Made by a program: the position numbers and the translations under genes. This document shows positions 16,897-24,455 of a stretch of 64,000 nt of DNA, piece after piece. The DNA is from Candidatus Gastranaerophilales bacterium (GTDB taxonomy: Bacteria; Cyanobacteriota; Vampirovibrionia; Gastranaerophilales; Gastranaerophilaceae). Within the stretch, counting starts at the first letter, position 1. Each line of letters starts with the position of its first letter. Location of the stretch: contig CALUPW010000006.1 in NCBI GenBank assembly GCA_944322785.1, positions 43,988 to 107,987 on the forward strand, in the 5' to 3' direction. The notes under the pieces are model-generated. The model saw nothing but the letters and a program-made list of their open reading frames with translations, made no database searches and was not told the DNA's origin.

Positions 16897-18465
16897 TTAC
16901 TTTCTGTTAAGCATCGCCAGTTCTTTATATAAACTTTTATATTCTTCACATTCAGGCGCAAGACTTTCGGCTTCTTTTATATATTCAAAAGCCGCCTTTA
17001 CATCGTCTGCATCTCTGTATAATCCGCTCATTGCCGCATAATATTTCGGGTTATTTATATCATAGAATATTGCACGTTTCATGCATTCAACAGCTTCCTC
17101 AAAATCATTTTCTTTATTCCGCACCATTGAAAGATAATAGTAAGCCTCCGAACAATTTATATCAAGAGAAAGTGCATTTTGTGCAAATTGTTTTGATTTT
17201 TCAAAATCTCCTTTTAAATATGCGGCTTCTGCGCCCAGGACATAAGCCTCAAGGATATTTTCATTTTCCGCTGATATTTTTTCGACTATATCGAGAGCTT
17301 CATCGAACTTTTTTTCCATAATAAATATGCCGGCAAAGTCGCATTTGTATGAAATATTTTCGGGATATTCAAGAGTCAATTCCGAAAGCAGTTTTTCGGC
17401 TTTATCAAAAACTGATAATTCGCCATAGACTTTTGCAAGCGCAGATTTGATAAAACAGTCATCGGGATGTTTTTTAAGATTTTCTTCCAGCAAAATCTTT
17501 GCGCCGAGAAAATCTTTATCCTCAAATTTTAGCAGAGCTTCAAGAACTTTTGTTCTGTAATGCTCCGGATTTAATTCAAGAATAAATTGAACCTCATTTT
17601 TTGCCCTGTCAAAATCTTTTTGTTTGAAATAAAGATAGGCAAGCGAGTATCTGTAATCCGTGTTGTCCGGCGATAGTCCGATTGCTTTTTTATAGGCGCC
17701 TGCAGCTTCTTCATGCCAGCCGTTCAAGAAGTATGCATTTGCAAGGTTGTAAAAATATAAAGAATTGTTTTTTGACATAGAGGATGCTTTTGAAAAGTAT
17801 TTTATTGCATCCGTAAATTTTTCCTCATCCAGCGCAAACAATCCAAGATAATTTAAGACTTCGTCACTTTCCGTTATCCGTTCGAGTTTGTGAAAGATTT
17901 CATAAGATTTTTCAAACTCGTTTTTATCAAAATAAATTTTTCCTTTCAAAATTTCGGCGTCATCTGACTCTTCTTTAAGGCCTGATAGAACTTCCAGCGC
18001 TCTGTCAAAATCTCCTTTTTGATAAAGTGCTTTTGAATATTCAACCAAAACCTTATCGTCAACGGGTTTGGACTGAATATATTTTTCTATTTCATCATAA
18101 TCTTTTTCCATTGCAAGAATTTTTATCAACTCTGCAAGACTTTTTGAGGTTCCGTCAAGCATATATATTTTTTCGGCGATTGTTTTTGCATCATTTATTT
18201 TATTTTCACGAAGGTAAATTTCCCGCAAAAGCTTGTAGGAATCAAGATGGGATTTGTCTTTTAAAAGAACTTTTTCAAGATATTTTTCCGCCCTAACATA
18301 ATTGTGAAGCTGAAAATACAAATCCCCCAGCTGATACAAAATTTCTATATTATCAATTTCGGTTTCCAGTGTTTTATAAAGCATTTCAATAGCCTGCTTG
18401 TAACAGCCCTGCGATTTAAGTTCAAAAGCCTGCTTTATATAATCCAAAACTTCACTATCCTGCAT
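16897..18465 (-). CDS. Tetratricopeptide repeat protein
   Basis: The 522-residue protein is built almost wholly of TPR units, recognisable from repeated patterns such as ALYQKGDFDRALEVLSGL, NLANAYFLNGWHEEAAGAYK and LAYLYFKQKDFDRAKNEV. I estimate about 13-14 repeats. TPR arrays mediate protein-protein contacts. No signal peptide or membrane helix is seen, so it is probably cytoplasmic. The start at 18465 gives MQDSEVLDYIKQAFELKSQG. It lies 12 bases downstream of a DivIC-like gene and may share its transcript. Confidence 0.9.
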   Translation of the reverse strand: MQDSEVLDYIKQAFELKSQGCYKQAIEMLYKTLETEIDNIEILYQLGDLYFQLHNYVRAEKYLEKVLLKDKSHLDSYKLLREIYLRENKINDAKTIAEKIYMLDGTSKSLAELIKILAMEKDYDEIEKYIQSKPVDDKVLVEYSKALYQKGDFDRALEVLSGLKEESDDAEILKGKIYFDKNEFEKSYEIFHKLERITESDEVLNYLGLFALDEEKFTDAIKYFSKASSMSKNNSLYFYNLANAYFLNGWHEEAAGAYKKAIGLSPDNTDYRYSLAYLYFKQKDFDRAKNEVQFILELNPEHYRTKVLEALLKFEDKDFLGAKILLEENLKKHPDDCFIKSALAKVYGELSVFDKAEKLLSELTLEYPENISYKCDFAGIFIMEKKFDEALDIVEKISAENENILEAYVLGAEAAYLKGDFEKSKQFAQNALSLDINCSEAYYYLSMVRNKENDFEEAVECMKRAIFYDINNPKYYAAMSGLYRDADDVKAAFEYIKEAESLAPECEEYKSLYKELAMLNRK

Positions 18466-18477
18466 ATTCCCTCAAGT

Positions 18478-18894
18478 TCACTTTTTCTTCTTATCTTTTT
18501 CGGTTTCTTTTTTAGGTTCGTTTATAATAACAAGTACTTCATCTTCTCCTGCCATTTTAAGATTGTTTCGAGCAATTCCTTCAAGAGATGTCGTCTTTGA
18601 AAACTGTTTTATATCATCTTTCAAATCCTGATTTCGAGCTTCGGCCTCATCCCTAACTTTTTCAAGCGTGTTAATTTTCGACTTATATGAAATTGTTTTA
18701 GAAATATTAAGGATTGCGCCGAATCCGACCTGAAGAATACAAAACACCAGCACAAGGGTTAAAAACGAATAATAAAACCCTTTTTTAACTTTATCTTTGC
18801 GGCGGCTTTTTGCGGCACGAACGGTTTTTCCGGAAACTTCCGGATTATTGCCGCTGACTTCACTATTAATATTTCTGTCATCTTCTGCCGTCAC
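18478..18894 (-). CDS. Septum formation initiator family protein (DivIC/FtsB-like)
   Basis: FtsB/DivIC proteins are bitopic components of the division machinery. The 138-residue protein has a disordered basic N-terminus, a single membrane helix near residues 40-63 (FYYSFLTLVLVFCILQVGFG), a coiled coil (INTLEKVRDEAEARNQDLKDD), and the C-terminal family signature LEGIARNNLKMAGEDEVLVI. The last residues are Lys/Glu-rich. The gene lies just upstream of the TPR gene on the same strand. The family is clear. The exact orthologue is not. Confidence 0.85.
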   Translation of the reverse strand: MTAEDDRNINSEVSGNNPEVSGKTVRAAKSRRKDKVKKGFYYSFLTLVLVFCILQVGFGAILNISKTISYKSKINTLEKVRDEAEARNQDLKDDIKQFSKTTSLEGIARNNLKMAGEDEVLVIINEPKKETEKDKKKK

Positions 18895-18962
18895 ACATAC
18901 CTCACTTATAGTTAAATATTATAAACGAAATATTGCCGTTTAACAATTATGTATTAAGAAAT

Positions 18963-19832
18963 TTACAATTTAAAATTCGTTGTAAAATTTAGCTGTGACC
19001 ACGTATTTCCGGTATTTATATCATACGTGCGTTTTGCGCCTATATCAAAACGCATACGGTCAATATCTTTTTTTCCGAGAGGGTTGACCGAAAAAATCAG
19101 TTCACTTGAACGTCTGTTGCGGGTCATATCGGTGGACAATTCCTCACGAAGTGAAAACATGTTGTTAATCTTCCATTCCGGCGTTACGCTGAAATTGTCT
19201 GTTTGAATTTGTGTTGTTGTCATACTGTTCTTTTTATACTTTGAACTTAATGAAAAATATTTGCTGTCGTATTTTGTAAAAAGACTCGTTGCATTTTCAA
19301 GCTGTGATGTTGATATTTCACTGTTAAACGTTGTTCCGAACGACCATTTGCCGTCCTGCTGTGTAAAATTTCGTGTTCTTGGGGAAATATAATATTCCTC
19401 CCCTTTAAACTTTGAAAGCGAATAAAGATTCTGCCCCGGTGAAAGAACTTTATTTTTATCGACAAGAGCTTCCGTAGCTATCTTTTCGGGGGCTTTGATG
19501 TTAAGTTCAAATTTTGTAGGATCTTCCATATACAAAACATCTTCCGCCCCTTCAACAAATTCCGCATAACCTTTTAAGGTCGTTGCATTAAGTACAATTG
19601 GTTCTTCTTCCGTTGTCAAAACTTCATAGGACTGCTCATCTTCTGTTTTATTGTCTTTATCTTTTTTGGATTTTTTAACATTTTCCTCCTGTGTTTCGTC
19701 CGGCTCATCATCAGGAAGCGCCCAGATAAAAATATTCGGCAGTTCAACATCTGCTGCAGGTTTTACGTCATCAGCAATCACAGGCGCATTAAAAAGTAAA
19801 ATAACCGCAATAAGAAAAAAAATCCTTTTCAT
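18963..19832 (-). CDS. Secreted protein with a beta-barrel-like C-terminus
   Basis: The 289-residue protein has a signal peptide (MKRIFFLIAVILLFNAPVIA, cleavage likely before DDVK). An acidic, Lys-rich disordered linker (DDEPDETQEENVKKSKKDKD) follows. The C-terminal 150 residues show alternating aromatic and polar strands, such as YFSLSSKYKKNSMTTTQIQ and MRFDIGAKRTYDIN, ending in QLNFTTNFKL. That ending resembles outer-membrane barrel strands and hints at a diderm envelope. At this size it would be a small barrel or a barrel-like domain. No known family is recognised. Confidence 0.75.
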   Translation of the reverse strand: MKRIFFLIAVILLFNAPVIADDVKPAADVELPNIFIWALPDDEPDETQEENVKKSKKDKDNKTEDEQSYEVLTTEEEPIVLNATTLKGYAEFVEGAEDVLYMEDPTKFELNIKAPEKIATEALVDKNKVLSPGQNLYSLSKFKGEEYYISPRTRNFTQQDGKWSFGTTFNSEISTSQLENATSLFTKYDSKYFSLSSKYKKNSMTTTQIQTDNFSVTPEWKINNMFSLREELSTDMTRNRRSSELIFSVNPLGKKDIDRMRFDIGAKRTYDINTGNTWSQLNFTTNFKL

Positions 19833-19884
19833 ATAATTATTTTACTATTTTATGCACGTTCCGGTCAACAAAAATTCTAAAAAA

Positions 19885-20052
19885 CTATTTTTCATCCGAT
19901 TCAAGATTGTTAAGTGCATATTCACAGCACTGTTTTACGAGATTGTTTAACGAAACGCCCTGATTTTGCGCAACTGTTTGGAGGCGCTCCACCAATTCTG
20001 CAGGAAGACGAAAAGTTTTATTTATCATCTCAGGTTTTTCAATCTTAAACAT
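19885..20052 (-). CDS. Small ribbon-helix-helix DNA-binding protein
   Basis: The start is set at the ATG at 20052 because GGGAGAAT precedes it. The 55-residue protein starts MFKIEKPEMINKTFRLPAEL, with INKTFRLP as the DNA-contacting strand, followed by two helices (AELVERLQTVAQNQG and SLNNLVKQCCEYAL), the CopG/Arc-type fold. Such proteins are usually repressors or antitoxins. No toxin gene is adjacent. It is divergent from a pilin-like gene about 140 bases away, so it could control that promoter. Confidence 0.75.
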   Translation of the reverse strand: MFKIEKPEMINKTFRLPAELVERLQTVAQNQGVSLNNLVKQCCEYALNNLESDEK

Positions 20053-20146
20053 ATAATTATTCTCCCTTTGTCCGTAATCATAACAATATTTCAAACAGCG
20101 AAATACACACTATTATTCACACCACTAAATTAAATGTAATTTACAC

Positions 20147-20175
20147 TTGATTTTATAAGTGCAATAATGTAATAT
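20147..20175 (+). promoter_or_regulatory. Probable promoter of the 20.2-kb pilin-like gene
   Basis: TTGATT at 20147-20152 and TAATAT at 20170-20175 are 17 bases apart, just upstream of a CGGAGG ribosome binding site. An overlapping alternative is TTTACA (20140-20145) with AATAAT (20163-20168), also 17 bases apart. Confidence 0.55.
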
Positions 20176-20191
20176 ATTTTCGGAGGTACGC

Positions 20192-20887
20192 ATGAAAAAG
20201 ATAGCATTTACAATGGCAGAAGTGTTGATTACACTCGGAATTATCGGGATAGTCGCAGCTATGACACTGCCCACTGTTATAAACAACGCACAGGACAAAC
20301 AATTCCGCACAATGTTCAAAAAACAGTTTTCAATAATTTCTCAGGCATTTCAAATGGTTTATATGGACGACGGCGAGGAAATAAAGTTTGATGAATGGCG
20401 GGATATGGTAAATTATGTGTGCAAAATTGGCACCAAACTAAAAGCTGAATACTCCGGTCTTAAATGCGATGAAATTTTTAGAATGACGGACAATCGGTTT
20501 GAAGATCATCTTGATACAAGGTTTAAATGGCATGAAGATGAAAAATGGTACAATGCACGAAAATTACCGATGCAGTCAAATATTGGTTATAGTTATATGA
20601 CATTTTATCTTCCTGACGGTGCATGGATAAATTTTAACTGTTCCAGATATGTATTTGTTGATGTAAACGGCGCAAAAAAACCGAATACTGTCGGACGGGA
20701 TATTTTTTATTTTCTCATTCCAAGAGGTTCTACCTCACCAAACTTTTTTGATACGGCACCATACACTACTACCGTAAACGGATGCGAAGGCGGACAATAT
20801 CAGGTGATATTAAATCAGGACAACTACGAAGACGACTGCCTTAACGGCACAGGATGGGGCTGTTCGCCTATGTATATCCTTGATTAA
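20192..20887 (+). CDS. Type IV pilin-like protein
   Basis: The 231-residue protein has a short prepilin leader (MKKIA) followed directly by FTMAEVLITLGIIGIVAAMT, with the cleavage-site Phe and methylation-site Glu in place. The rest is a long globular domain with several Cys and the motif DVNGAKKPNTVGRDIF near the C-terminus, shared with the three other pilin-like genes of the window. A CGGAGG site precedes the ATG. It stands alone without pilus assembly genes and is divergent from a small ribbon-helix-helix regulator. Confidence 0.9.
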   Translation: MKKIAFTMAEVLITLGIIGIVAAMTLPTVINNAQDKQFRTMFKKQFSIISQAFQMVYMDDGEEIKFDEWRDMVNYVCKIGTKLKAEYSGLKCDEIFRMTDNRFEDHLDTRFKWHEDEKWYNARKLPMQSNIGYSYMTFYLPDGAWINFNCSRYVFVDVNGAKKPNTVGRDIFYFLIPRGSTSPNFFDTAPYTTTVNGCEGGQYQVILNQDNYEDDCLNGTGWGCSPMYILD

Positions 20888-20915
20888 TTTTTATATTTCC
20901 CGCCTATTGTAGAGC

Positions 20916-20944
20916 TTGAATTTAAAATTTGCGCATGCTAGGAT
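20916..20944 (+). promoter_or_regulatory. Probable promoter of gltX
   Basis: TTGAAT at 20916-20921 and TAGGAT at 20939-20944 are 17 bases apart. The transcript would carry a short hairpin before the ribosome binding site (GTCATTC at 20972-20978 with GAATGAC at 20999-21005). Confidence 0.55.
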
Positions 20945-21024
20945 AAAAGGTGCAAAATATATAAAAATTAAGTCATTCCAAACCTCTTTAACTGATTTGA
21001 ATGACACAGGAAGGATTTAAAAAA

Positions 21025-22488
21025 ATGGAAGAAGTAAGAGTCAGAATAGCGCCTTCTCCGAGCGGAAATTTACACATCGGAACGGCAAGAACAGCTTTGT
21101 TTAACTATTTATTCGCAAAGAAAAATAACGGCAAATTTGTTTTAAGAATTGAAGATACAGATGCAGAACGTACAAGTCAGGCTTATATCGACAATATTTT
21201 TGACAGCCTTAAAGCACTGGGATTAAACTGGGATGAAGGGCCGGATGTCGGAGGTCCTTACGGTCCTTACACTCAATCAGAAAGATTTGATATCTATCCT
21301 AAATACGTTCAGGAATTAATTGACAAAGGCTTTGCATACGAATGCTTCTGCACGCCGGAGGAACTTGAGGCGGAAAAAGAAGAAGCAACAAAAAATAAAC
21401 AGGCTTATGTTTATTCAAAAAAATGCGAAAATCTGACTGATGAACAAAAAGCTAAACTTAGAGCCGAAGGGCGAAAACCCGCAATAAGATTCAACATTCA
21501 AAAGGCTCAAAAAGCTTTTCATGATTCATCTATCCTGAAATTTGACGACCTTGTAAAAGGCGAACTCCACATGGACACAGATCTTCTTGGAGATTTCGTA
21601 ATCCTTAAATCAAACGGAACACCAACCTACAACTTTGCTGTTGTAATTGATGATATGTTAATGAAAATTTCGCATGTAATAAGAGGCGAAGACCATATTT
21701 CAAATACATTTAAACAAATTCTTATCTTCGAAGCTCTCGGCGCAAAAGTTCCGAGATTCGGGCATCTCGGCATGATTCTTGCTCCGGACAGAAGCAAACT
21801 TTCAAAACGCCACGGCGCAACGGCAGTTTCTGAATTTGTCGAAAAAGGTTATTTGACCGATGCCTTGATTAACTTTGTCGCACTTTTAGGCTGGTCGCCC
21901 TCTGACGGTCAGGAAATCAAAACCGTTGATGAAATCGCAAAAGACTTTAGAATAGGCGAAATTTCATCCTCAAACTCAATCTTTGAATACGACAAACTCA
22001 ACTGGATGAACAGCCATTATATCAAAATGCTTCCGATTGATGAACTGAAAGAAAGATTGAAACCGTATTTGACAAAATATAACCTTAATGAACTTACTGA
22101 CGCCGAATATACAAGAATGGTTGAAGTAACACGTGAACCGTTAACGCTTTTATCTGATATTACAGATGCCGTACCTTATTTCTTCGGTGAAACAGTTGAA
22201 ATTGAACCGGAAGTTCAAACAGATGTTCTTGACACCGAAATTTCACAGGATGTTCTGAAAGAATTTGAAAAACAGGCTCCTGACTGGGATTGGACTGAAG
22301 AAAACCTTCATGAAAAACTGGAAGCTTTCCGAGGCGAATTTAAAGAAAAAGGGATTAAGCCGAAAGTAACCATGTGGGCAATAAGAGCAGCCGTAACCGG
22401 AAGAACAAGAGGGGCTGATATGACGGCAATTCTTGCAATCCTCGGTAAAGATAAGGTTCTTAAACGAATTAAAGCGGCAATCAAATAA
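21025..22488 (+). CDS. gltX: Glutamyl-tRNA synthetase
   Basis: This class I synthetase charges tRNA-Glu, and tRNA-Gln in organisms that use transamidation. The start is set at the ATG at 21025, which follows GGAAGG; the frame is open eight codons further upstream. The protein of about 487 residues has the HIGH motif in PSPSGNLHIG, KLSKRHG as the KMSKS loop, the GPYTQSERFD block, and the C-terminal anticodon-binding domain ending LKRIKAAIK. It stands as a single-gene unit with its own promoter and a long hairpin downstream. Confidence 0.97.
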   Translation: MEEVRVRIAPSPSGNLHIGTARTALFNYLFAKKNNGKFVLRIEDTDAERTSQAYIDNIFDSLKALGLNWDEGPDVGGPYGPYTQSERFDIYPKYVQELIDKGFAYECFCTPEELEAEKEEATKNKQAYVYSKKCENLTDEQKAKLRAEGRKPAIRFNIQKAQKAFHDSSILKFDDLVKGELHMDTDLLGDFVILKSNGTPTYNFAVVIDDMLMKISHVIRGEDHISNTFKQILIFEALGAKVPRFGHLGMILAPDRSKLSKRHGATAVSEFVEKGYLTDALINFVALLGWSPSDGQEIKTVDEIAKDFRIGEISSSNSIFEYDKLNWMNSHYIKMLPIDELKERLKPYLTKYNLNELTDAEYTRMVEVTREPLTLLSDITDAVPYFFGETVEIEPEVQTDVLDTEISQDVLKEFEKQAPDWDWTEENLHEKLEAFRGEFKEKGIKPKVTMWAIRAAVTGRTRGADMTAILAILGKDKVLKRIKAAIK

Positions 22489-22524
22489 AAACTACAGCCG
22501 TAATATTTTGTAAATAAATGTAAC

Positions 22525-22562
22525 GATATCCCGTAAAAAATTAAAGTTTTTTACGGGATATC
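22525..22562 (+). terminator. Long perfect hairpin after gltX
   Basis: GATATCCCGTAAAAAA pairs over all 16 bases with its reverse complement across the loop TTAAAG. No T tract follows the stem, so termination is only one possibility. RNA processing or protein binding are others. Confidence 0.5.
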
Positions 22563-22649
22563 CGTATAAGGAAACATATAATAACTTAATGGTTGCACAG
22601 AGAGCGGACTTTTTGAGAGAGTAAGTCCCCAGACAAAAAGGAGTAGAAA

Positions 22650-22901
22650 ATGGCATTGGCGAAGAGAGTATTTGAAGAAGAAAAAGAGGCAGAAGTATTT
22701 AATTTCTTTACTCAGGAAGAAATTCAAAAAAACCTTACATTTTTAATGCTGGTTGAATCGTTATTTCACAACAAAGAAGATCAAAAGCACAGCATAATAC
22801 AGGTTATTGATCCGGACGACGAAAACAAAATTTTATATTACACTAACGATAAATTTTTAGAAGTTATTGATTTGTACGGTTTGGACGGCTTTATTTATTA
22901 A
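22650..22901 (+). CDS. Small acidic protein of unknown function
   Basis: The 83-residue protein is acidic and soluble (MALAKRVFEEEKEAEVFNFF at the start, LYGLDGFIY at the end), with helix-forming sequence then a short beta segment (HSIIQVIDPDDENKILYY). An AAGGAG site precedes the ATG. It lies 23 bases upstream of rsmH and probably belongs to that division and cell-wall operon. I do not recognise a family. Confidence 0.7.
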   Translation: MALAKRVFEEEKEAEVFNFFTQEEIQKNLTFLMLVESLFHNKEDQKHSIIQVIDPDDENKILYYTNDKFLEVIDLYGLDGFIY

Positions 22902-22924
22902 TACCCGCATGATAAAATAATCGT

Positions 22925-23854
22925 ATGGAATTTAAACACTATACGGTAATGAAGAATGAAGCGGTTGATGCGCTTGAATGTACAAACGGCAAAATTTATG
23001 TTGATTGTACATTGGGCGGAGGCGGTCACAGCGAACTTATTCTGCAAAGAATTCAGCCTGACGGAAAATTGATTGCATTTGATGTAGACAAAGATGCAAT
23101 CGAAACAGCTTCCGAACGTTTAAAAGATTACAAAAATTTAACAATAGTCAATAACTCCTACGTTGACATCAAACAGACACTTGCAAATTTGGGGATTAAA
23201 AAAATCACCGGCGGTGTCTTGTTTGATTTAGGGGCAAGCTATCACCAGTTTAATAAGGCAGAACGGGGGTTTTCATTTTCAAAAGAAGCTCCTCTTGATA
23301 TGCGTTTTAATCAGAATGCGGACTTTTCCGCATATGACGTTGTAAACGGGTATTCTGAAAATGATCTTGTAAGAATTTTTTCCGAATACGGGGAGGAAAG
23401 ATTTTCAAAAAGAATTGCAAAAAAAATTATTGAGCAAAGAAAAGCAAAAAACATTGAAACAACAACTGAACTGGCGGATTTAATCGTTAATGCAACACCC
23501 CGCATAAAATCATCAATTCATCCGGCCACACGTGTGTTTCAGGCAATCAGAATTGAAGTTAATCAAGAGTTAACAAATGTAAAAAATACTCTGAATGATG
23601 TGTTGGATTTATTGGACATTGGTGCTATAATAAGTGTAATAAGTTTTCATTCTCTGGAAGACAGGTTAGTGAAAAACTTATTCAGGTATCACTCGCAAAA
23701 ATGCCACTGCGAACCCAATCAAATGATTTGCAAGTGCCCTCCGCCAAAACTGGAGCTGGTTAACAAAAAACCGATAATTGCAAGTGATGAGGAGATAAAG
23801 GAAAATCCGCCTTCAAGAAGTGCAAAATTAAGAATCGCAAGATGTATTAATTAG
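22925..23854 (+). CDS. rsmH: 16S rRNA (cytosine-N4) methyltransferase
   Basis: RsmH (formerly MraW) methylates C1402 of 16S rRNA. The 309-residue protein has the family signatures VDCTLGGGGHSELIL (SAM-binding glycine loop), FDLGASYHQ, ERGFSFSKEAPLDMR, HPATRVFQAIRIEVN and the C-terminal SFHSLEDRLVK. A CHCEPNQMICKC segment could bind zinc, as in some homologues. As in many bacteria, an FtsL-like gene follows directly, the start of a dcw-type cluster, but no mraY or pbp genes follow here. Confidence 0.97.
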   Translation: MEFKHYTVMKNEAVDALECTNGKIYVDCTLGGGGHSELILQRIQPDGKLIAFDVDKDAIETASERLKDYKNLTIVNNSYVDIKQTLANLGIKKITGGVLFDLGASYHQFNKAERGFSFSKEAPLDMRFNQNADFSAYDVVNGYSENDLVRIFSEYGEERFSKRIAKKIIEQRKAKNIETTTELADLIVNATPRIKSSIHPATRVFQAIRIEVNQELTNVKNTLNDVLDLLDIGAIISVISFHSLEDRLVKNLFRYHSQKCHCEPNQMICKCPPPKLELVNKKPIIASDEEIKENPPSRSAKLRIARCIN

Positions 23855-23891
23855 TTTAACGAAAAAGATTTTTCACTTTTTAGACGGATAG

Positions 23892-24368
23892 TTGGGGAAA
23901 ACAAAGTTGAATACGGCAAGAGTACAATACGACTACAGTTATTCTTATACGGAAACGGAGTACGTTGAAAATCCGATTACGCAGGCTCCGGTAATAGAAG
24001 GTCCTTTTTATTACGACAAGAACAATCTGGTAAAAGAAATGGCAATCAGAAGAATCAATAAAACCTTATCCGGATTATTGACAATGCTTATACTAACAGC
24101 ATTTGTCAGCTATTATTTTGCCATGACCAATGAAGTTACTTTGAATAAACTGCGCAGGCAGATAACAACACTCAACGAAGAAAATGCCGAACTGCAAAAC
24201 CAGCTTGACCGTTTGAAATCTTTTAACAATGTTGATGACAAAATGGGCGAATACAATCTTCTCCAAAAAGCGGCAAAAGTAATTGAAGTTCCGGCAGTTG
24301 CGCCTGCTCTGCCTGTTGACAAGAAAAACGATACAGCTGCAGCTTTTAACTGGGCGATAGGATATTAA
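23892..24368 (+). CDS. FtsL-like bitopic protein
   Basis: The protein has a tyrosine-rich cytoplasmic N-terminus, one membrane helix near residues 59-78 (LSGLLTMLILTAFVSYYFAM), a coiled coil with heptads (LNKLRRQITTLNEENAELQN), and an Ala/Pro tail. This topology, size and position right after rsmH are those of FtsL, a division protein that pairs with FtsB/DivIC. Sequence conservation of FtsL is low, so the call rests on topology and context. The start is uncertain: a TTG at 23892 or an in-frame TTG at 23907, which follows GGGG at a better distance. Confidence 0.6.
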   Translation: MGKTKLNTARVQYDYSYSYTETEYVENPITQAPVIEGPFYYDKNNLVKEMAIRRINKTLSGLLTMLILTAFVSYYFAMTNEVTLNKLRRQITTLNEENAELQNQLDRLKSFNNVDDKMGEYNLLQKAAKVIEVPAVAPALPVDKKNDTAAAFNWAIGY

Positions 24369-24386
24369 AAATTTTATAATTAATCA

Positions 24387-24415
24387 AAATGCGCAGCCAC
24401 AGGCTGCGCATTTTT
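24387..24415. terminator. Intrinsic terminator, usable on both strands
   Basis: AATGCGCAGCC pairs with GGCTGCGCATT and is followed by T5 on the plus strand. On the other strand it ends in TTTT. Confidence 0.85.
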
Positions 24416-24420
24416 GTTTG

Positions 24421-24447
24421 TCAGGCGCCCGCTATGCGGGCGCCTGA
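24421..24447 (-). terminator. GC-rich hairpin before the convergent gene end
   Basis: TCAGGCGCCCGC pairs perfectly with GCGGGCGCCTGA over a three-base loop. It sits between the convergent FtsL-like gene and the MGLSASQ gene. It lacks a T tract on the minus strand and may work together with the neighbouring terminator. Confidence 0.55.
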
Positions 24448-24455
24448 TTAATAAT

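Noticed and set aside
19885..20887. Toxin-antitoxin pair formed by the ribbon-helix-helix gene and its neighbour
   Set aside because: The neighbour is a pilin-like gene on the opposite strand, not a toxin, and no small toxin-like gene lies on the other side.
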